Assembly (NCBI GenBank): GCA_016584495.1
Contig: WAID01000002.1
Span: 1-64,000 of the forward strand
Length of the DNA: 64,000 nt
Direction of reading: 5' to 3'
DNA from: Celoporthe dispersa
Lineage: Eukaryota; Ascomycota; Sordariomycetes; Diaporthales; Cryphonectriaceae
Position numbers and translations under genes: made by a program. Position 1 is the first letter of the stretch. Every line of letters begins with the position of its first letter. This document shows positions 35,256 through 47,288 of the stretch, in pieces. The notes beneath the pieces are model-generated. The model ran no database searches. It was not told the origin of the DNA and worked only from the letters and a program-made list of their open reading frames with translations.

Positions 35256-35328
35256 CTCCCCGCCTGGGATCGAACCAGGAATCTCTCGATTAACAGTCGA
35301 ACGCCTTAGCCAATTAGGCCACGGAGGA
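35256..35328 (-). tRNA. tRNA-Asn (anticodon GTT), copy 2
   Basis: Same sequence as copy 1 (26567-26639) across the full tRNA; flanks differ, with a T5 terminator about 20 bases past the 3' end. It has the same 3' acceptor strand lacking one A. Together the two genes bracket the accessory block in the same orientation. Confidence 0.93.
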
Positions 35329-35612
35329 TATTGAGATATCAACCTGCAAAATGCCTCATTCCATATACCCACTCTATGGCTTCGCGATACTAATTACGTA
35401 ACTTCAGCGCATGAAGATGCCGAGCCGAGTCCAATATAGATTCTTTGTCGTAGACAAGACGGGCATTGAAAAGAGCAAGCTGATATTTAGTAATTATATC
35501 CCTTGTAAACCTCTTCCTCAACTCAATTCCTCTTTCTCCGTCTATATGGGTATCAATTTCAGACCACACTGCTCCAAATGTAAAGTACCGCCCTCTCTCT
35601 CACTCTCATATA

Positions 35613-38600
35613 TCACGGCCGCAGGTACGCCCCCTTGGTTCCTCCTCCCACCGCACCGGTTTCCAGGTCATCCTCGGCGAGATAATCCTTCCTGCCCGGG
35701 CTGGACACATGCGACAGCGTCCTCGACAGCGCGCTGACACCTGACGCCTTTGTGTACTGCCTGTACATCTTGCCGTCGCCGCCGCCGCCGTCGTCCGCCT
35801 CCCCGCGCCACACGACGGTTTCGTTGCTCCTGCCGGCCAGGGGCATAGAGCGCTCGTACGAGGGCCGCATGTCGAGGGCGCGGGTGGCGGTGGGCGGCGG
35901 CACAGAACCCTGCTGGCCATCCCTTCCCCATCTCCTATTACCACTATTATGATAGTGCCGCTTTGTAAACGCGTAAAAGGTCTCGACGGCCTTGGTGATG
36001 TCGACAACGGTAAAGGCCATGAGGATGAACACCACCGAGATGGCCAGCCCCCGCCAAAGGTCCAGGTGGCCACGTACGTGGGCGAGAGGCCGTCGCTCCA
36101 GGTGTCGATGCTGATGCCAAAGTAGGCAGCGATAAAAGACATGGGCATGAAGATGATGGTCACGATGGTGAAGACCATGACCGTCTGGCCCTCCTTGGCG
36201 GCGGACAGCGCCTGCTCGCTCGAGAAGCGCGCCTCCAGCGCGTTGGAGTGTTTTTGTTTGAGGTCCAGCAGGTCCGTCAGGCTCTTGTACAGCCGGTCCG
36301 CCTGCTCGTCCATGGCGTCGATGTCCCGCTTGTGCACCTTGAGCCGCCGCTCCTGGTCCAGCGTGCGCTTGCGGATGTCCATGACAAAGCTGCTCACCTT
36401 GCGGCTCGAGCTGTGGCCCGCGCTGAGCTCGTCGATGAGGCAGCTCCGCAGGTCCCCGAGCGTGAACAGCTGCGAGTTGAGGACCATCGTCAGGATGTTG
36501 AGCTCGTCGCGTATGTCCCTGACCTCGGTCAGCAGCGACGTCTCCGTCCTGATGTCCAGCAGGGGGTCGAACGATTCGTGTTCGTCCGTCTTGTGCTTGC
36601 GCAGGCTGTCGCGGAGCTTCGAGCGCCGCTTGGGCCGCAGCCACTGCGTAGACTGTGTTGATGCCTGTTCGAATCGGTGGAACAGCTGCGTCAGCTCCTC
36701 GGTGGCGCTGCCCACCGAGCTCTCAAACATGTCGAGAAACTGGTAGTTCTGGTCGTCCGACCGGTGGCGCGAGAACACTGCCCCGCGGGTCGTTAGCAGC
36801 CGATACTTGATATTGGTTGTGATGGAGGACCCCGCCCGGGTCCGAGGGAGGATTGGTCCACTTACTTCCAGAACAGCGGCTCGAGATCAAGATGGCAAGA
36901 TCGTAGACCGACCGTATCGGTGGCCGGGTCTTCGCATTCATCTCCTCCACGATGCCATCGAGCACGTTCAGGGGGTCTTTGACGTGGTGCTCCCAGCGGC
37001 CCGGGAAGCACGTGACAACGAGATCTAGAGGAACGCCGGTCAGCCTGGTGTGCCTCTCCTCCGGGGCCGGGCCCATGTCAGGACCAGAGAACCTTACCTT
37101 TTCCGAGCACGAACAGCCACAGCTGGTCGACCATGAAGACCTTGCGCTGCTGGCCGGTGCTCTCGCAGTACCGGTAGACCACCTGGTCCCTGTCCCGGGC
37201 GCTGGTGTCCATGCCGTGGTAAAAGAACTGGTCCAGGGTCCGGCGCGGGTGGATCTGCGGCGTCCCGGGCAGGTAGGCCTGCAGGAGAAGCATGTTCGGC
37301 GAGGTGCTGGACGTTGTGGCGTGGTCTGCGGCGCCGACAAGCTTCACCGCGTCTGTCATCTTCTGGCGCCCCTCATCCGTCTCATAGTGTAGGTATGGCA
37401 TCTGGATGTCCGACGTTAGCAGCTATATATCAATCAATCTGGTGATATGCATCACGTGCCAGGTACGTACGAAGAGCACAATCTTTCCGTCCCCGCCCGG
37501 CATCTTGGGGAGAGGGTCATCTGTGACAGGTTGCTCGAGCTCCGCCGGACCGGCGAGGGCCTGATGTCCAGCATGTCGTGGTCAGAGCCTGATGACTCCT
37601 CGCCCTGGTGCAGCGACGAGATGCGCTGACAGAACGGCCGCATGAAGTTGGCGTGCGGCAGGGGGCCGCGGTGTTCCTGCTCGAAGCACCTGGCCAGCGC
37701 CTTGTAGCTCTCGAGGTCCCGGCAGCCGGACTCGGTAAACCACTTGGTCAGCAGGGTCTCGACCCAGGTGATGTTGTTCGTCGGGAGGTGGATCCACCTG
37801 AAGTCGTTCTCGCCCCTGGCGCTGTTGGACCAGGCCGGGACCTTGGGCTTGTTGCTCTTCTGGTTCCAGCCGTACAGGACGTCGTGGACGGGGTGCTTGA
37901 AGATGCGCTGCTTCTCGCCAAACTGCTTGAACTCGACCACGGTGGCGTTGAAGGCCCTGCAGGCGTCCTGGACGACGCGGGGCAGCCTGTCGCTGTTCCG
38001 GACGGGCGACAGCAGCTCGACCAGCTGGTAGTGGCCCTTCTCGGCGGCGCAGAGCCAGGGGGCGCGGGCGAAGCCGTCCTTGAGGCCCAGGTCTGCGTCG
38101 TCGCGGGCCAGGATGGCATGGACCACGTCCTCGAAGCCGTTGAAGGCGGCCCAGTGCAGGGCGGTCATGCCGTTGGACAGGGTGGCGTTGACGGCGGCGC
38201 CGGCCTCGAGCAGCAGCTCGACCGCGGAGGCCAGGCCCTTCTGGGCGGCGTTGTGCAGCGGGGTCCAGCCGCCGTCGCTCACGGCGCGGGCGTCGGCGTT
38301 GTAGGCGAGCAGGAGCCTCATGATGTCGTCTGTGCGGGCCGGGTCGCTGCTGTCGACGGCGAGGTGCAGCGCGGTGCGGCCACGGTTGTTCTGGGCCGTG
38401 ACGTCGGCGCCGCTGCCGAGCAGCATCTCGGCCAGGTGGTAGAAGCCGTTGGTGGCGGCCCACAGGAGCGGCGTGCGCCCGATCTTGTCCCTGAGCTCGA
38501 GGTTGGCGCCGTGGCCCAGGAGCAGCCCGGCGCAGTCCATGGTGCCGGCGGCCCAGGTCGCGGCGCTCGACTTCTCGGCGGCCAGGGCCAGCAGCGGTGT

Positions 38601-39068
38601 CCTGCCGTCCCGGTCCCTGGCGTCGACGGAGGCGCCCTGGGCGAGGAGGATCTCGACGATGTCCCTGTGGCCCCGCCCGCTGGCCACGAGGAGCGGGGTC
38701 TGCCCGCTGCGGTCCCTCGCCTCCAGGTCAGGGCCCTGCGACAGGAGCTCCAGCAGCACGGCGGTCTGGCCGCTCTGTGCCGCGCGGAACAGGGCAGGGA
38801 ACTCGTCGTCGGCGGACGGGTTGACCTCGGCGCCGTACCTGAGCAGGAGGCGGATGATCTCGAGGTTGTCGCGGGCCGAGGCCTTCTGCAGGGCCTTGCG
38901 CAGGGCGGCGCGGTCCTTGGTCGAGCCCCATGGCGACCCTTCCTTCAGGACGGAGCGGACCTTGTCCTCATTGCCGCGCGCAGAGGCGGCAAGGATATCA
39001 CGGTGGCGCTGCTCCGGCTGGGTGCTGACGGTGCTGGCGTTGCTGGCCTGGCTCGATCTGTTGGCCAT
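35613..39068 (-). CDS. Ankyrin-repeat / CorA-like divalent-cation transporter fusion
   Basis: A fungal two-part protein with an N-terminal ankyrin stack and a C-terminal CorA-type membrane domain. From 39068: MANRSSQASNASTVS, then about ten ankyrin repeats (e.g. RSGQTPLLVASGRGHRDIVE, DGRTPLLALAAEK, GWTPLHNAAQKGLASAVELL, NGMTALHWAAFNGFEDVVHA), a linker (FRWIHLPTNNITWVETLLTK), then exons near 37401-37090 and 37025-36855 (QLWLFVLGK, DLVVTCFPGRWEHHVKDPLN). The last exon holds the long CorA coiled coil (DIRDELNILTMVLNSQLFTL...), first membrane helix (VMVFTIVTIIFMPMSFIAAY, FGIS) and second (LAISVVFILMAFTVVDITKA), with a Gly/Asp tail ending TKGAYLRP. Frame changes are needed at about 37505 and at a five-G run near 36050. 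The usual GMN motif after helix 1 reads GIS here. Transport function is inferred from the family. Confidence 0.82.
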
Positions 39069-40419
39069 TGCAGGAAGGAGGCGGCTGGGCCTGCGTCCTC
39101 TTCCCTCGTTGTAGGGATAAGCTCTGGACTAGAGGAGGAGATCTCGAGCATCCCGTCTCTTTCTCTTTCTCTCTCTCTCGCGACGCCTCCACCCCCAGGG
39201 GAGGGTGTCACGGGAAGCACCGCAGTGAAATACCGGTGCATCGCACGCGACGGGCAAGGCGAAGGTGGTCATCGCGTTGGCCCCACCGGGCAAGGAGAGG
39301 GATTCAGGACCGGAGGTGGGTAACAGCGAGCCGGGGATCGCATGAAGATGTTGCCATGATTACGTGCCGAAACCTCCCACGAGGTCCCACAGCGATGCCA
39401 CCACGGTTAATTGCGTGCAACGTCGAGGTGTGCTGAGAGCCAAAGGATTGCTCATCCAGAAGAGATCCAGAGACGCCTGGGCCGCTCGCAAGAATGGGTC
39501 GGGAGGAGACGGCAGGTGTTATCCCATCTGCCGTCCGGAATGGACGCCCTGCTTTGGACTAAGTGCCCCTATTGATCCCTGGGCTATATTCCGCGATCCT
39601 GGTCCTTGAGCACTGCGCCGGAGGGAAGCCGCCTCTCACCCCCGCCCCCAGGAAATTATGTGCTGCGTGTGCTGTTGAGTCACGAGCATTGGTGTGTGTG
39701 TGTGTGTGCGTGCAGGAGCGCACGCTGTCAAGACGACGTCCACCGCCTCAAGGTGAAGAAGAAGCATGAAGAGGAAAAGGAAGAAGGGAAAAAAACAAAA
39801 GGCATCTCGGCAAGGGTCGTGAGCAGGGTCAGTCCTCCTATTTCGATCTCTGGCAGGTGAGTACGTTGGGAGCAAACATCGTCCGTCGTGGGAGCTACTC
39901 CCAGCGCGCCCAGCACCGGGCTGAGGGCAGAGCAGATCTGACGGGGATCGTCGTGCGGCCCGATCGCAGGTGACATTTCTGTGTCATGAACTCTGTTGTG
40001 TTTCGGCACCGGAGAGAAACAAAAAGGCCTCCTTGACGTTTGTTTGTGGAAAAGCCAAGTACCGAGCGGTGGGTCGCTGCAGGGGAAGGAACCCACATGT
40101 TCTTCTCGCCAGATGATGACTACTATGTACTATGTACAGTGAGGTGCTGAGGGCTCCTCCAATGACAGTAAAATGATCTGCTTGTCTGGAGAGAACATTT
40201 CCAGGCCGTCACCAGGCTCAAAGGTGGAATCACCCAGCACTGCCTCCAGACCACAGATTTCTATATAGAAGCCTTATGTCTCCTATAATATGTAAAAGTA
40301 TGTAGACAAACCGACCCGAATCGGGTATGCCTACCATCTACTGTATATGTATATAAGTCTAGATGATGAAAAGATACCCCCTTGTTGAACATGATTCCGC
40401 TCCCCAGACAAGTGGGCGC
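39069..40419. other. Intergenic region between ankyrin-CorA and R3H genes
   Basis: Probable promoter of the ankyrin-CorA gene on the left and 3' end of the R3H gene on the right. A GT run at 39692-39712 and purine-rich stretches are present; no conserved ORF. Confidence 0.6.
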
Positions 40420-41818
40420 TCAGAAGAGCTCCCACAGAGGTCGAGGCAGCTCATCAGGATGTACCTGAGACCCCTTCTTCCTCAGATCCGCCTCCCGAAT
40501 GCCGATGTAGACACATCTCCTGGCCGGACTGCCCATTGTTACGGACCGAGACTCTAGGCCGTAGTAGTCGGATATAGAATGTGTGAGCCAGCGCCTGCAC
40601 CAGCTTGTTAGTCCCCAGATCCTCCCTCCTTGTCTTTGTATGTGTGTGTGTATATATGTGTGTGTGTGACAGAGAGAGAGAGAGGCAGACAGAGACAGAG
40701 AGCATGTATAGATCGCATGTATAGGCAGGTAGGTAGGTAAGCAGACGGATGGGTGGGCGAGCACATGGGAGGATCATACCTGAAAGCACCACTCTCATCA
40801 CCCTCCTCCTCCGAGGACGACGACGAGTCAAAGATCATCCCGCGGTCGACAGGCCGATCACGCACCTCGCGGTGCGCCTTCTTCCACTCAGCCTCGCGCG
40901 GCACGCCCTTCCGCCCCACAAACACAACCTCGTCGTCCGAGAAGTCGCTCTCGGACCTCTCCGCCTCCGCCTCCGCCACCCCAGCCCGGCTGGCCGCGAG
41001 GAACTGCCTCACAGGCTCCTCGAGCGCGCGCACCCACCCCTTGACACCAGGGCTCTTCTTGACCGTGGCCCGCAGGTCCTGCGGCACCCTGCCCCTCCCC
41101 GCAGCGCTGGCAGCAGCAGCCTTCTTCTTCCGCGAGGCCGCGCTCTTCTCCTCAACCTGCTGCCGCAGCCCGCGGTCCCAGTACTGCGCCACGTGGTAGG
41201 GGATGTGGTGGATCGGGTAGACGGGTCTGGGCTCCCAGTCGCTGGGCGTCGGCGGCTCGACGTTCGGGACATCGGTTAGGCGCGCTGTAAGGGAGAGGGG
41301 AGACAGAAGGAGTTCCCGGTAAAGTATTAGAGAAGTCTTGTACGAGGGAACGTGGCAGAAAGAGGGGATGCACAGAGGAAGATCTAACCCATATCCCAGC
41401 GACGCCTCTGCCGGCTCCCCTCCTTCCCCTTGAGCAGCGCCTCCCTGCGCTTCATTGAGTCGCGGCGCGAGGGCGGCCTGCGCGGGGGTCATGCCCGCCT
41501 CCGCATGTGCCTCGTTGGTGGCGATGGTGACGCGTGCTGTCGCGGGCGCATTGGGCTCCCGGGGGTGGCCGTGGTGGTCATCGAGCGGGATTGCGAGGGG
41601 CGTCCCGCCTGTGCCGCGAGACTCGGGAGAGACGCTGAGCGACTGGAGGGCCGAGATCGTCCACGCCTCGATGTCGATCGTGCCAGAGGCGGAGTGGGTG
41701 TGATGGGGGCATTCTGCGGTTGCGACTGCGGCGGTTGTGGTTGGGCGGCGGGAGGAGGACGAGAAGGCGACGAGAGGTCCGGAGGAGGCGGCACGGCGCT
41801 GTACTTGCCGAAAGCCAT
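40420..41818 (-). CDS. R3H-domain protein with R3H-associated N-terminal domain
   Basis: R3H domains bind single-stranded nucleic acids. From ATG 41818 (MAFGKYSAVPPPPDLSSPSR) the protein has a Pro-rich start, then the R3H-associated N-terminal domain (IDIEAWTISALQSLSVSPES, RGTGGTPLAIPLD, and after an intron LTDVPNVEPPTPSDWEPRPV, YPIHHIPYHVAQYWDRGLRQ), a Lys/Ala-rich linker, an acidic Ser segment (IFDSSSSSEEEGDES) and, in the last exon, the R3H motif (HSISDYYGLESRSVTMGSPA, RRCVYIGIRE). Introns lie at about 41282-41390 and 40610-40780; the latter carries GT and GA microsatellites. Frame changes are needed at a five-C run near 41708 and near 40585. The two paired domains make the family assignment good. 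Confidence 0.8.
40635..40690. repeat. (GT)n/(GA)n compound microsatellite in R3H intron
   Basis: TGTGTGTGTGTATATATGTG followed by TGTGACAGAGAGAGAGAGAG within the last intron of the R3H gene. Confidence 0.85.
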
Positions 41819-43142
41819 GGTGGTGGAACGAAGATGGGGAGGAGGCCCTGGCCTGGTTGATAAGATCTCCGAGAAAGCCCGTCTGTTCGCAAACTACCGC
41901 GATCCTAGGCTGGGCGTCTCGGTGCCTAGGCTGAACTGCTGTTGAAGTTAAAAAAAAGTATGGGATTAACTGCTGCTGCAGGAGGAGGAGACGGAGGAGG
42001 GGGAGGGGAGGAGAGATGACGGATGGTGGGGGTGGAATTAAGGCGAGAGGGTAATAATGACACATGCCGTGGATAAGGAAAAAGGAGATAAGCTAAAGTG
42101 CTGCTGAAGTACTGCTAAGGTGCTGCAGCTAGTGGGCCGCCCGCCAGAGCTATTTCAACGGACACTCCCCCTAATGGGTCGGTGGACTCATGATTACATG
42201 GTATCCTCGGGGTCCGTTAGATGTGCTCATCGGCAAGGAGGGTGTTTGGGCGCTCACGGGGAGGAACTAGGAGGGAGCTACGGCTGATATGACACCAGAA
42301 AAGAACGTCCATCCTCTCTATATCTGCAAAGTCACGAATTGTCTTGTCTATCACCGCAAGGTTTGGTATTTTGAATGGCAAGTGACAGATACAGGAGCTA
42401 TCCTCTCAGCCGTGCTGGGTGTGGCTCGCCCTTATCTCCCTGGAGGGCTTAGATCATCAAATCGTCTCGCAGTCTTGGGTGATCAAGTTCAAAAGTCAAA
42501 GCCGGTATTCCGTTGCTGGCCCTGATCCTCGGTGTCGCCAGAGAGGCTGCGGTGCTGTCTGCCTGAATCCATGTAAGCTGATTGGCCGCCTTGGTCTTGA
42601 GCAACCATGCACGCCCAATCCAGCATGGTTGCAAGATCCAGATTTCTTTCTTTCTTTTTCTTTTTTTCTTTTCTTCATTTTTTCGGTATTTGCCATTCAA
42701 AGCTGTTTTGTCGATATCCTCCCACGATCAAGTCCCAACAACGAGCGCCAACGTTGCAACAAGGTACGATAATCAAAGAGAGAGCATGATGTGCATGAGG
42801 ATGCTTCCCTCACGACCTCATCGTTTCCCATCCTCGTAGTCAGATGATGTACACCAAACAAAGCCCAGTACTCAGGATGCAGCCCGCACATAATGCCTGT
42901 GATATGTATGTCGTTCTCAAAAGTCAGGTCTTTTGTAGCCCGGGAGCCCGAGCGCGCCAATCCGGACAACACACAAAATAAGTCCTGAACCCTCCTCCAC
43001 CTCCCACAAGTTGTGTTGTCACCGTGGGTCATTCTGCTCGCGTAGGCAGCCTGCCCCTACCTATCTTCTATCTCCACCTAACATATATTCACTCAGAACC
43101 TATATCGTCTCTTATCATCCGGTAGTAAGTTTTGGAACGTCG

Positions 43143-43192
<50 letters not shown>

Positions 43193-43307
43193 TTGGTGTG
43201 CATATTTCTGTGACATTCGTGGTCACGGTGACATCTCCACAGCGGAAGAAGACAAAAAGGGAAAGAAGAAAAGAAAAAAGATGGACCATTCTGTCTTTTT
43301 CGAGTTC
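41819..43307. other. Intergenic region, R3H 5' side and PQ-loop 3' side
   Basis: G-rich upstream leader of the R3H gene near 41980-42020, AT-rich T-runs at 42650-42690, and a CT/GT microsatellite at 43145-43193. No conserved ORF. Confidence 0.6.
43145..43193. repeat. (TC)n(TG)n compound microsatellite
   Basis: About 15 TC units followed by about 9 TG units, 3' of the PQ-loop gene. Confidence 0.95.
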
Positions 43308-44471
43308 TCAATTCCCGTCGTACCGGTGCGTCGAGGACGAGTTGCCGATCCCTCCAGGTCTGAGCAGTGGCTGCGTCTCAGCTGCGGCGTCGCTCTCCTG
43401 CCGGTCGAGGATGTCGCCGAGCTGGTCCTGTGATGTGGCATAGTGCTCGGGATGGCCGGTATACCTCGTGGGCGTGTTCTCGTCCAGGCCGTTAGCGTAG
43501 ACACGAGACAGCGAGCGGGGCATCGGGGGTCTCCTGGGGTTGTCTGTCGAGCCGTCTGACACGAAGACGTAGTACAGGGCCATGAACAGCAGGATGCCCT
43601 GCATGACGGCCGTGAGCAGGAAGATGCCCCAGGTGCTCCAGCCGGCCCAGCCCAGCCGGACCGCCAGGCTCGCCGCGAACAGCAGGCCGCCGGGGGTCTG
43701 GATGCACATCATGGGTATGCTCAGGCTGCCGACATGCTTAAGGTGGTAGGTCATGGCGATCTGCGGGATGTACTGGACGGCGGCCAGCCCGGCAGCCAGG
43801 ACGCCGTTGAAGATGGCCCAGCTGTTCAGGTGGGAGGGTAGATGAGCACGATGATCGCGCTGATGATGACGGTGAGCAGGATGTGGACGAGGACGACCGT
43901 AGCGACCATGACCGCGGTCTGCCACCTGGGCTCCTCCTCGGCCTCCTCGAGCTCCTCCTCGGAGACGTTGGCGGTCGCATAGCGGAAGAAGACCAGGAAC
44001 AGGATGAAGCTATGCAGGGGGTGTCAGCGCCACACGGGTTGCAACGGAGCCAGCCGTCCGGAGACGGCCCGGGGCCACTACTGACATGAAGGCGAAGCAG
44101 GCCCACTGCACGCCTAGCTGTACGATGCCAAGCACGCCGGCCACGCACTCGAAGGTCTCCAGCTCTTTGCAGCACCCCGCGTCCTGTATACTCTTGGGAA
44201 GGGTGAGGATGTTGGCGAACCCAGCGGTGGCCGAGGTGGTACCGAGCAGGACGAAGTATGGAGAGATGCCCTCAGAGGTTCCGCGGCTGATGATTCGGTA
44301 GTGTTGGGGCATGTAGGAGACAAGCATCCCGATGACGATAATGCTATGTTCCCCATTAGCAGACGCCGCAGACTATAGTCATACCGCCCGGACAACTACG
44401 TACACCGAGACGACGAGGTTCACGAAGCCGGGATCGCGCAGGTCGCCGCACTTGTCCTCCAGGATGTCCAT
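43308..44471 (-). CDS. PQ-loop repeat membrane protein
   Basis: PQ-loop proteins are seven-helix membrane proteins, many of them lysosomal/vacuolar transporters of cystine or basic amino acids. From ATG 44471: MDILEDKCGDLRDPGFVNLV, then after an intron the first PQ-loop (IVIGMLVSYMPQHYRIISRG), KSIQDAGCCKELETFECVAG, a helix (VLGIVQLGVQWACFAFM), intron, LHSFILFLVFFRYATANVSE with an acidic loop, VATVVLVHILLTVIISAIIV, and the second PQ-loop (AGLAAVQYIPQIAMTYHLKH), further helices and a cytosolic tail ending STHRYDGN. A frame change lies near 43835 (IVLIYP | SHLNSWAIFNG). Both PQ motifs are clear; the substrate cannot be told. Confidence 0.85.
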
Positions 44472-45759
44472 CGTGACGGAGGCTCAGGGGCGAGACGCCC
44501 GCTTAGGCAAGCAGCCGTTGGGTCTCGTGGAAGCCGGGCGGCGGACAGGTGCATACAGCAGTCTAAATCTCGGGAGAGGCGTGCGAAACCGCGTTGTGGC
44601 TGACGGGGAAACCAAAGAAGAAGGGAAAAGAGAAAGCAAAAAGAAAGAAAAAGAAGAAGAAAAAGGCTTCTCGTGCGGTGGAACACAATGCGACAGGACT
44701 GTGGAGGACAGAAACTAAGAGAGAGGAGGAGGAGGGGAGAAGGGGAGGACGAAAGATGTGTTGTTTGGTTCAGTTGAGAGCCCGAACGTCACGTCGACGT
44801 TGGACGCTGCAGGGACGAGACGAGAACCACCTAAAGCGGATGACACCTCGGCACGCTAGGGACAGGCACAAAGAAGCCAAGAAGACCCAGGCGGATGACG
44901 GATGATCACAGGCGACTTCCGCGGAGATGAGACAAGACAGGCAGGCATGCGTTGATCTTGGTGCCCGTTATGGTGGACGAGAGCAAAAGAGATGCTGTCT
45001 GCAATGAATGGAAGGAAGAGGGCTGGAACAAAAGTCACGATGGACCGGACGAGGCACGATGGACGGTCGCAGGTGAGGTGGCAGCTGTGCTCCGTACTTG
45101 GAATGTAACTATGCAGGTGCAGTTGCAGGTGCAGGCATGTCATTCCTGACGGCGGAAGGTAGGGGGGCAAGGGGGGACATGCTGTAGTACTTAAGTACGT
45201 ACCACCACACTACACTAGAGGTGCGTGGGTCTGGGTGCCAGTCAGGCTGCCCTACCAGGCGATGACAACACCCTGCAGCAGGCCCGGGGACAGGGGGTGA
45301 GCTTCTACCTCCTCCAGCACGGAAGCTGTGCCCTGCCCCTGCTTCTGGCCCTGGTGGGCTACCCTTGCCCTCTACCGCTGAATGCGAGTGAAGCTATTCG
45401 AGGCAGTCTATCGAGATGGAATTCTTGGTTTCATACCAAAAGAAAACGTATCGTCAACAGATTACTTCAGGCCAGGGTTGATTTATCAGAAGCTTAATCT
45501 GTATTGTTCAGTTCATTTGTTTCGGCTGGGCTGTCATATGAAAACCCTCTTTTCACGATTCTATCGATACAAATCTGCTGTCTCGGTTTTCAGACAACAT
45601 CGTGGGCTCACCACAGTCCGCCGCCAACCAAACCGGCACAACAAGTGTCTTTCTTGCCAAGGTCGAATGTGAAATGGCCAGTTCAGACTGATTGACAGAA
45701 TCTCAGACGGATCTTGAGACGGCACGACAGCCATTCGCCTCCTACGCAGACACTGGACG
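44472..45759. other. Divergent intergenic region between PQ-loop and Swt21-like genes
   Basis: Shared 5' region of two divergently transcribed genes. Purine-rich at 44610-44670 and contains a TACTTAAGTAC-type palindrome near 45187. No conserved ORF. Confidence 0.6.
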
Positions 45760-47288
45760 ATGGGGCTGGGCGAGAGACCAGAGCTCAGCCTCCTGGCCCT
45801 GAGCAATCATTATGGTGGTGGTGATGACGACGACGACCGTAGCTCAGACGGATCTGCCTCTGCAGAAGACATCTCCGCGAGCACATCCAGCTCAGCTTCC
45901 ACTTCCTCTTCTCTCAGCTCATGTGGGACACGCCAGGCCTTGGCCTCAGGGACTTCGTTCTACAAGAGCGCCCAGTGGTAAGGTCCACACCCCCCTCCTA
46001 GCTTAATATCCTCAAGAGCTGACTCGGCTTATAAAAGGACTCGTGATGGGACGACCATCATAACGTCTTCGTATAACCTCGAGATCTCGAGCTTCCTCGT
46101 CCCGACAGACCTGCTCGAGCCCAGACACGAACCCCTCGTCCTGAGCCCTCACAAGACCCTCCGGCTCGCCGAGCCGACCAATGTCGTCTCACCAGCCCCT
46201 TACTACGACATACGCTTTCCAAACACGGACCACCTACTAGTGGCCTGTCGTGACCACCCCTCCAGCTCTACCAGGCACTCTCGCCTGGCGACGGCGGCGA
46301 CAACGATGCCTCACAGCCTAGGACCAGGACAGGGTGCGACGTCCCCATCAGCTCCTACCGCCTCATATCCCCAACGACTGAGGCCTACCTGCCCATCCAC
46401 TCCCTCTCATGGCCGCACCCGGGGACGCACTTCTACGCCGGCACCAGGGACCTCCTTGCCGAGTTCGACATCACCCGCAGCGGCGAGGGGCCCACGACCC
46501 GCCTCCCCACCATCCCCTCTAGACGCCATATCCGCAAGGGCAACGGCGTCGGCATGCGCGGCACGGCGTCCGCCCTGGCTACACAGACTACCGCGGACGG
46601 TGTCCCCACAGGCCTGCTCGCCGCCGGCACCTGGACGCGGTGGCTCGGGCTGTACGACATGCACCGCGCGGGCGAGTGTACCGCGACCTGGAGCATCAAG
46701 GAGGCCGCCACTGCCGGGAAGATAGGCGGCGCCGGGATCCTCCAGACGGCCTGGTCGCCGTGCGGGCGATACCTCCTGGCCAACGAGCGGCAGTCGACAG
46801 GCGTGCTCGTCTACGATGTCCGCGTGACCGGCAGGCTCCTCGGCGTTCTCGCCGGCCGAGACGCCCGCACGCACCAGCGCCTCAGCTGCGACGTCTTCCC
46901 GGGCCTGGACGGCGTCGGGGGCTTCGAGGTCTGGGCCGGCACCAGGGACGGCGCCGTCAAGGTCTGGGAGGGCGCAGGCAACACCGAGGGCTGCCAGTGG
47001 CCCTCGTGGGACTTCTCTGCTGCGGACGGCAGGCCTTCCGCGCACGAGGCGCCGAGGTCAGGGCCCATCGCACCGGCCGTGGGAAGCGTTGGTCTTCACC
47101 AGAGCGGTTCCGTGGTGGCGACTGCTTCGGGTTGTTGGACAATGCCTGGGGAGGAAGAGGGTGACGCAGAGGGTGACGACGGCTCAGTCTCGCCGGCGGC
47201 TGGCAGTCTGCCTAAAGACAGGACGACACAGCAGTCGAGCCTGAGACTCTGGAGGATCGGCGCGGCTCCCGCTTCGGACGCGCTATAG
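45760..47288 (+). CDS. WD40 protein of the Swt21/WRAP53 (TCAB1) family
   Basis: Swt21 (yeast) acts with the spliceosome and WRAP53/TCAB1 (animals) brings telomerase and scaRNAs to Cajal bodies. From ATG 45760 (MGLGERPELSLLALSNHY) a Ser/Asp-rich start leads into FYKSAQW | TRDGTTIITSSYNLEIS across an intron at about 45979-46041. Then come PAPYYDIRFPNTDHLLVACR, YRLISPTTEAYLPIHSLSWP, HPGTHFYAGTRDLLAEFDIT, LLAAGTWTRWLGLYDMHRAG, ILQTAWSPCGRYLLANERQS, STGVLVYDVRVTGRLLGVLA and FEVWAGTRDGAVKVWEGAGN: WD-type blades with the family's 'GT-W-R-LGLYD' signature. Frame changes are needed near 46260 and 46375. It ends ...SSLRLWRIGAAPASDAL. The family call is from blade order and signature phrases. Confidence 0.75.

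Noticed and set aside
37608..39323. 571-codon + strand ORF
   Set aside because: Lies antisense to the ankyrin repeats; GC-rich repeated codons keep the opposite strand open. Its sequence is low-complexity and without domains.
43145..43193. TC/TG tract as a regulatory element
   Set aside because: Plain compound microsatellite 3' of a gene; many similar tracts occur in the window.
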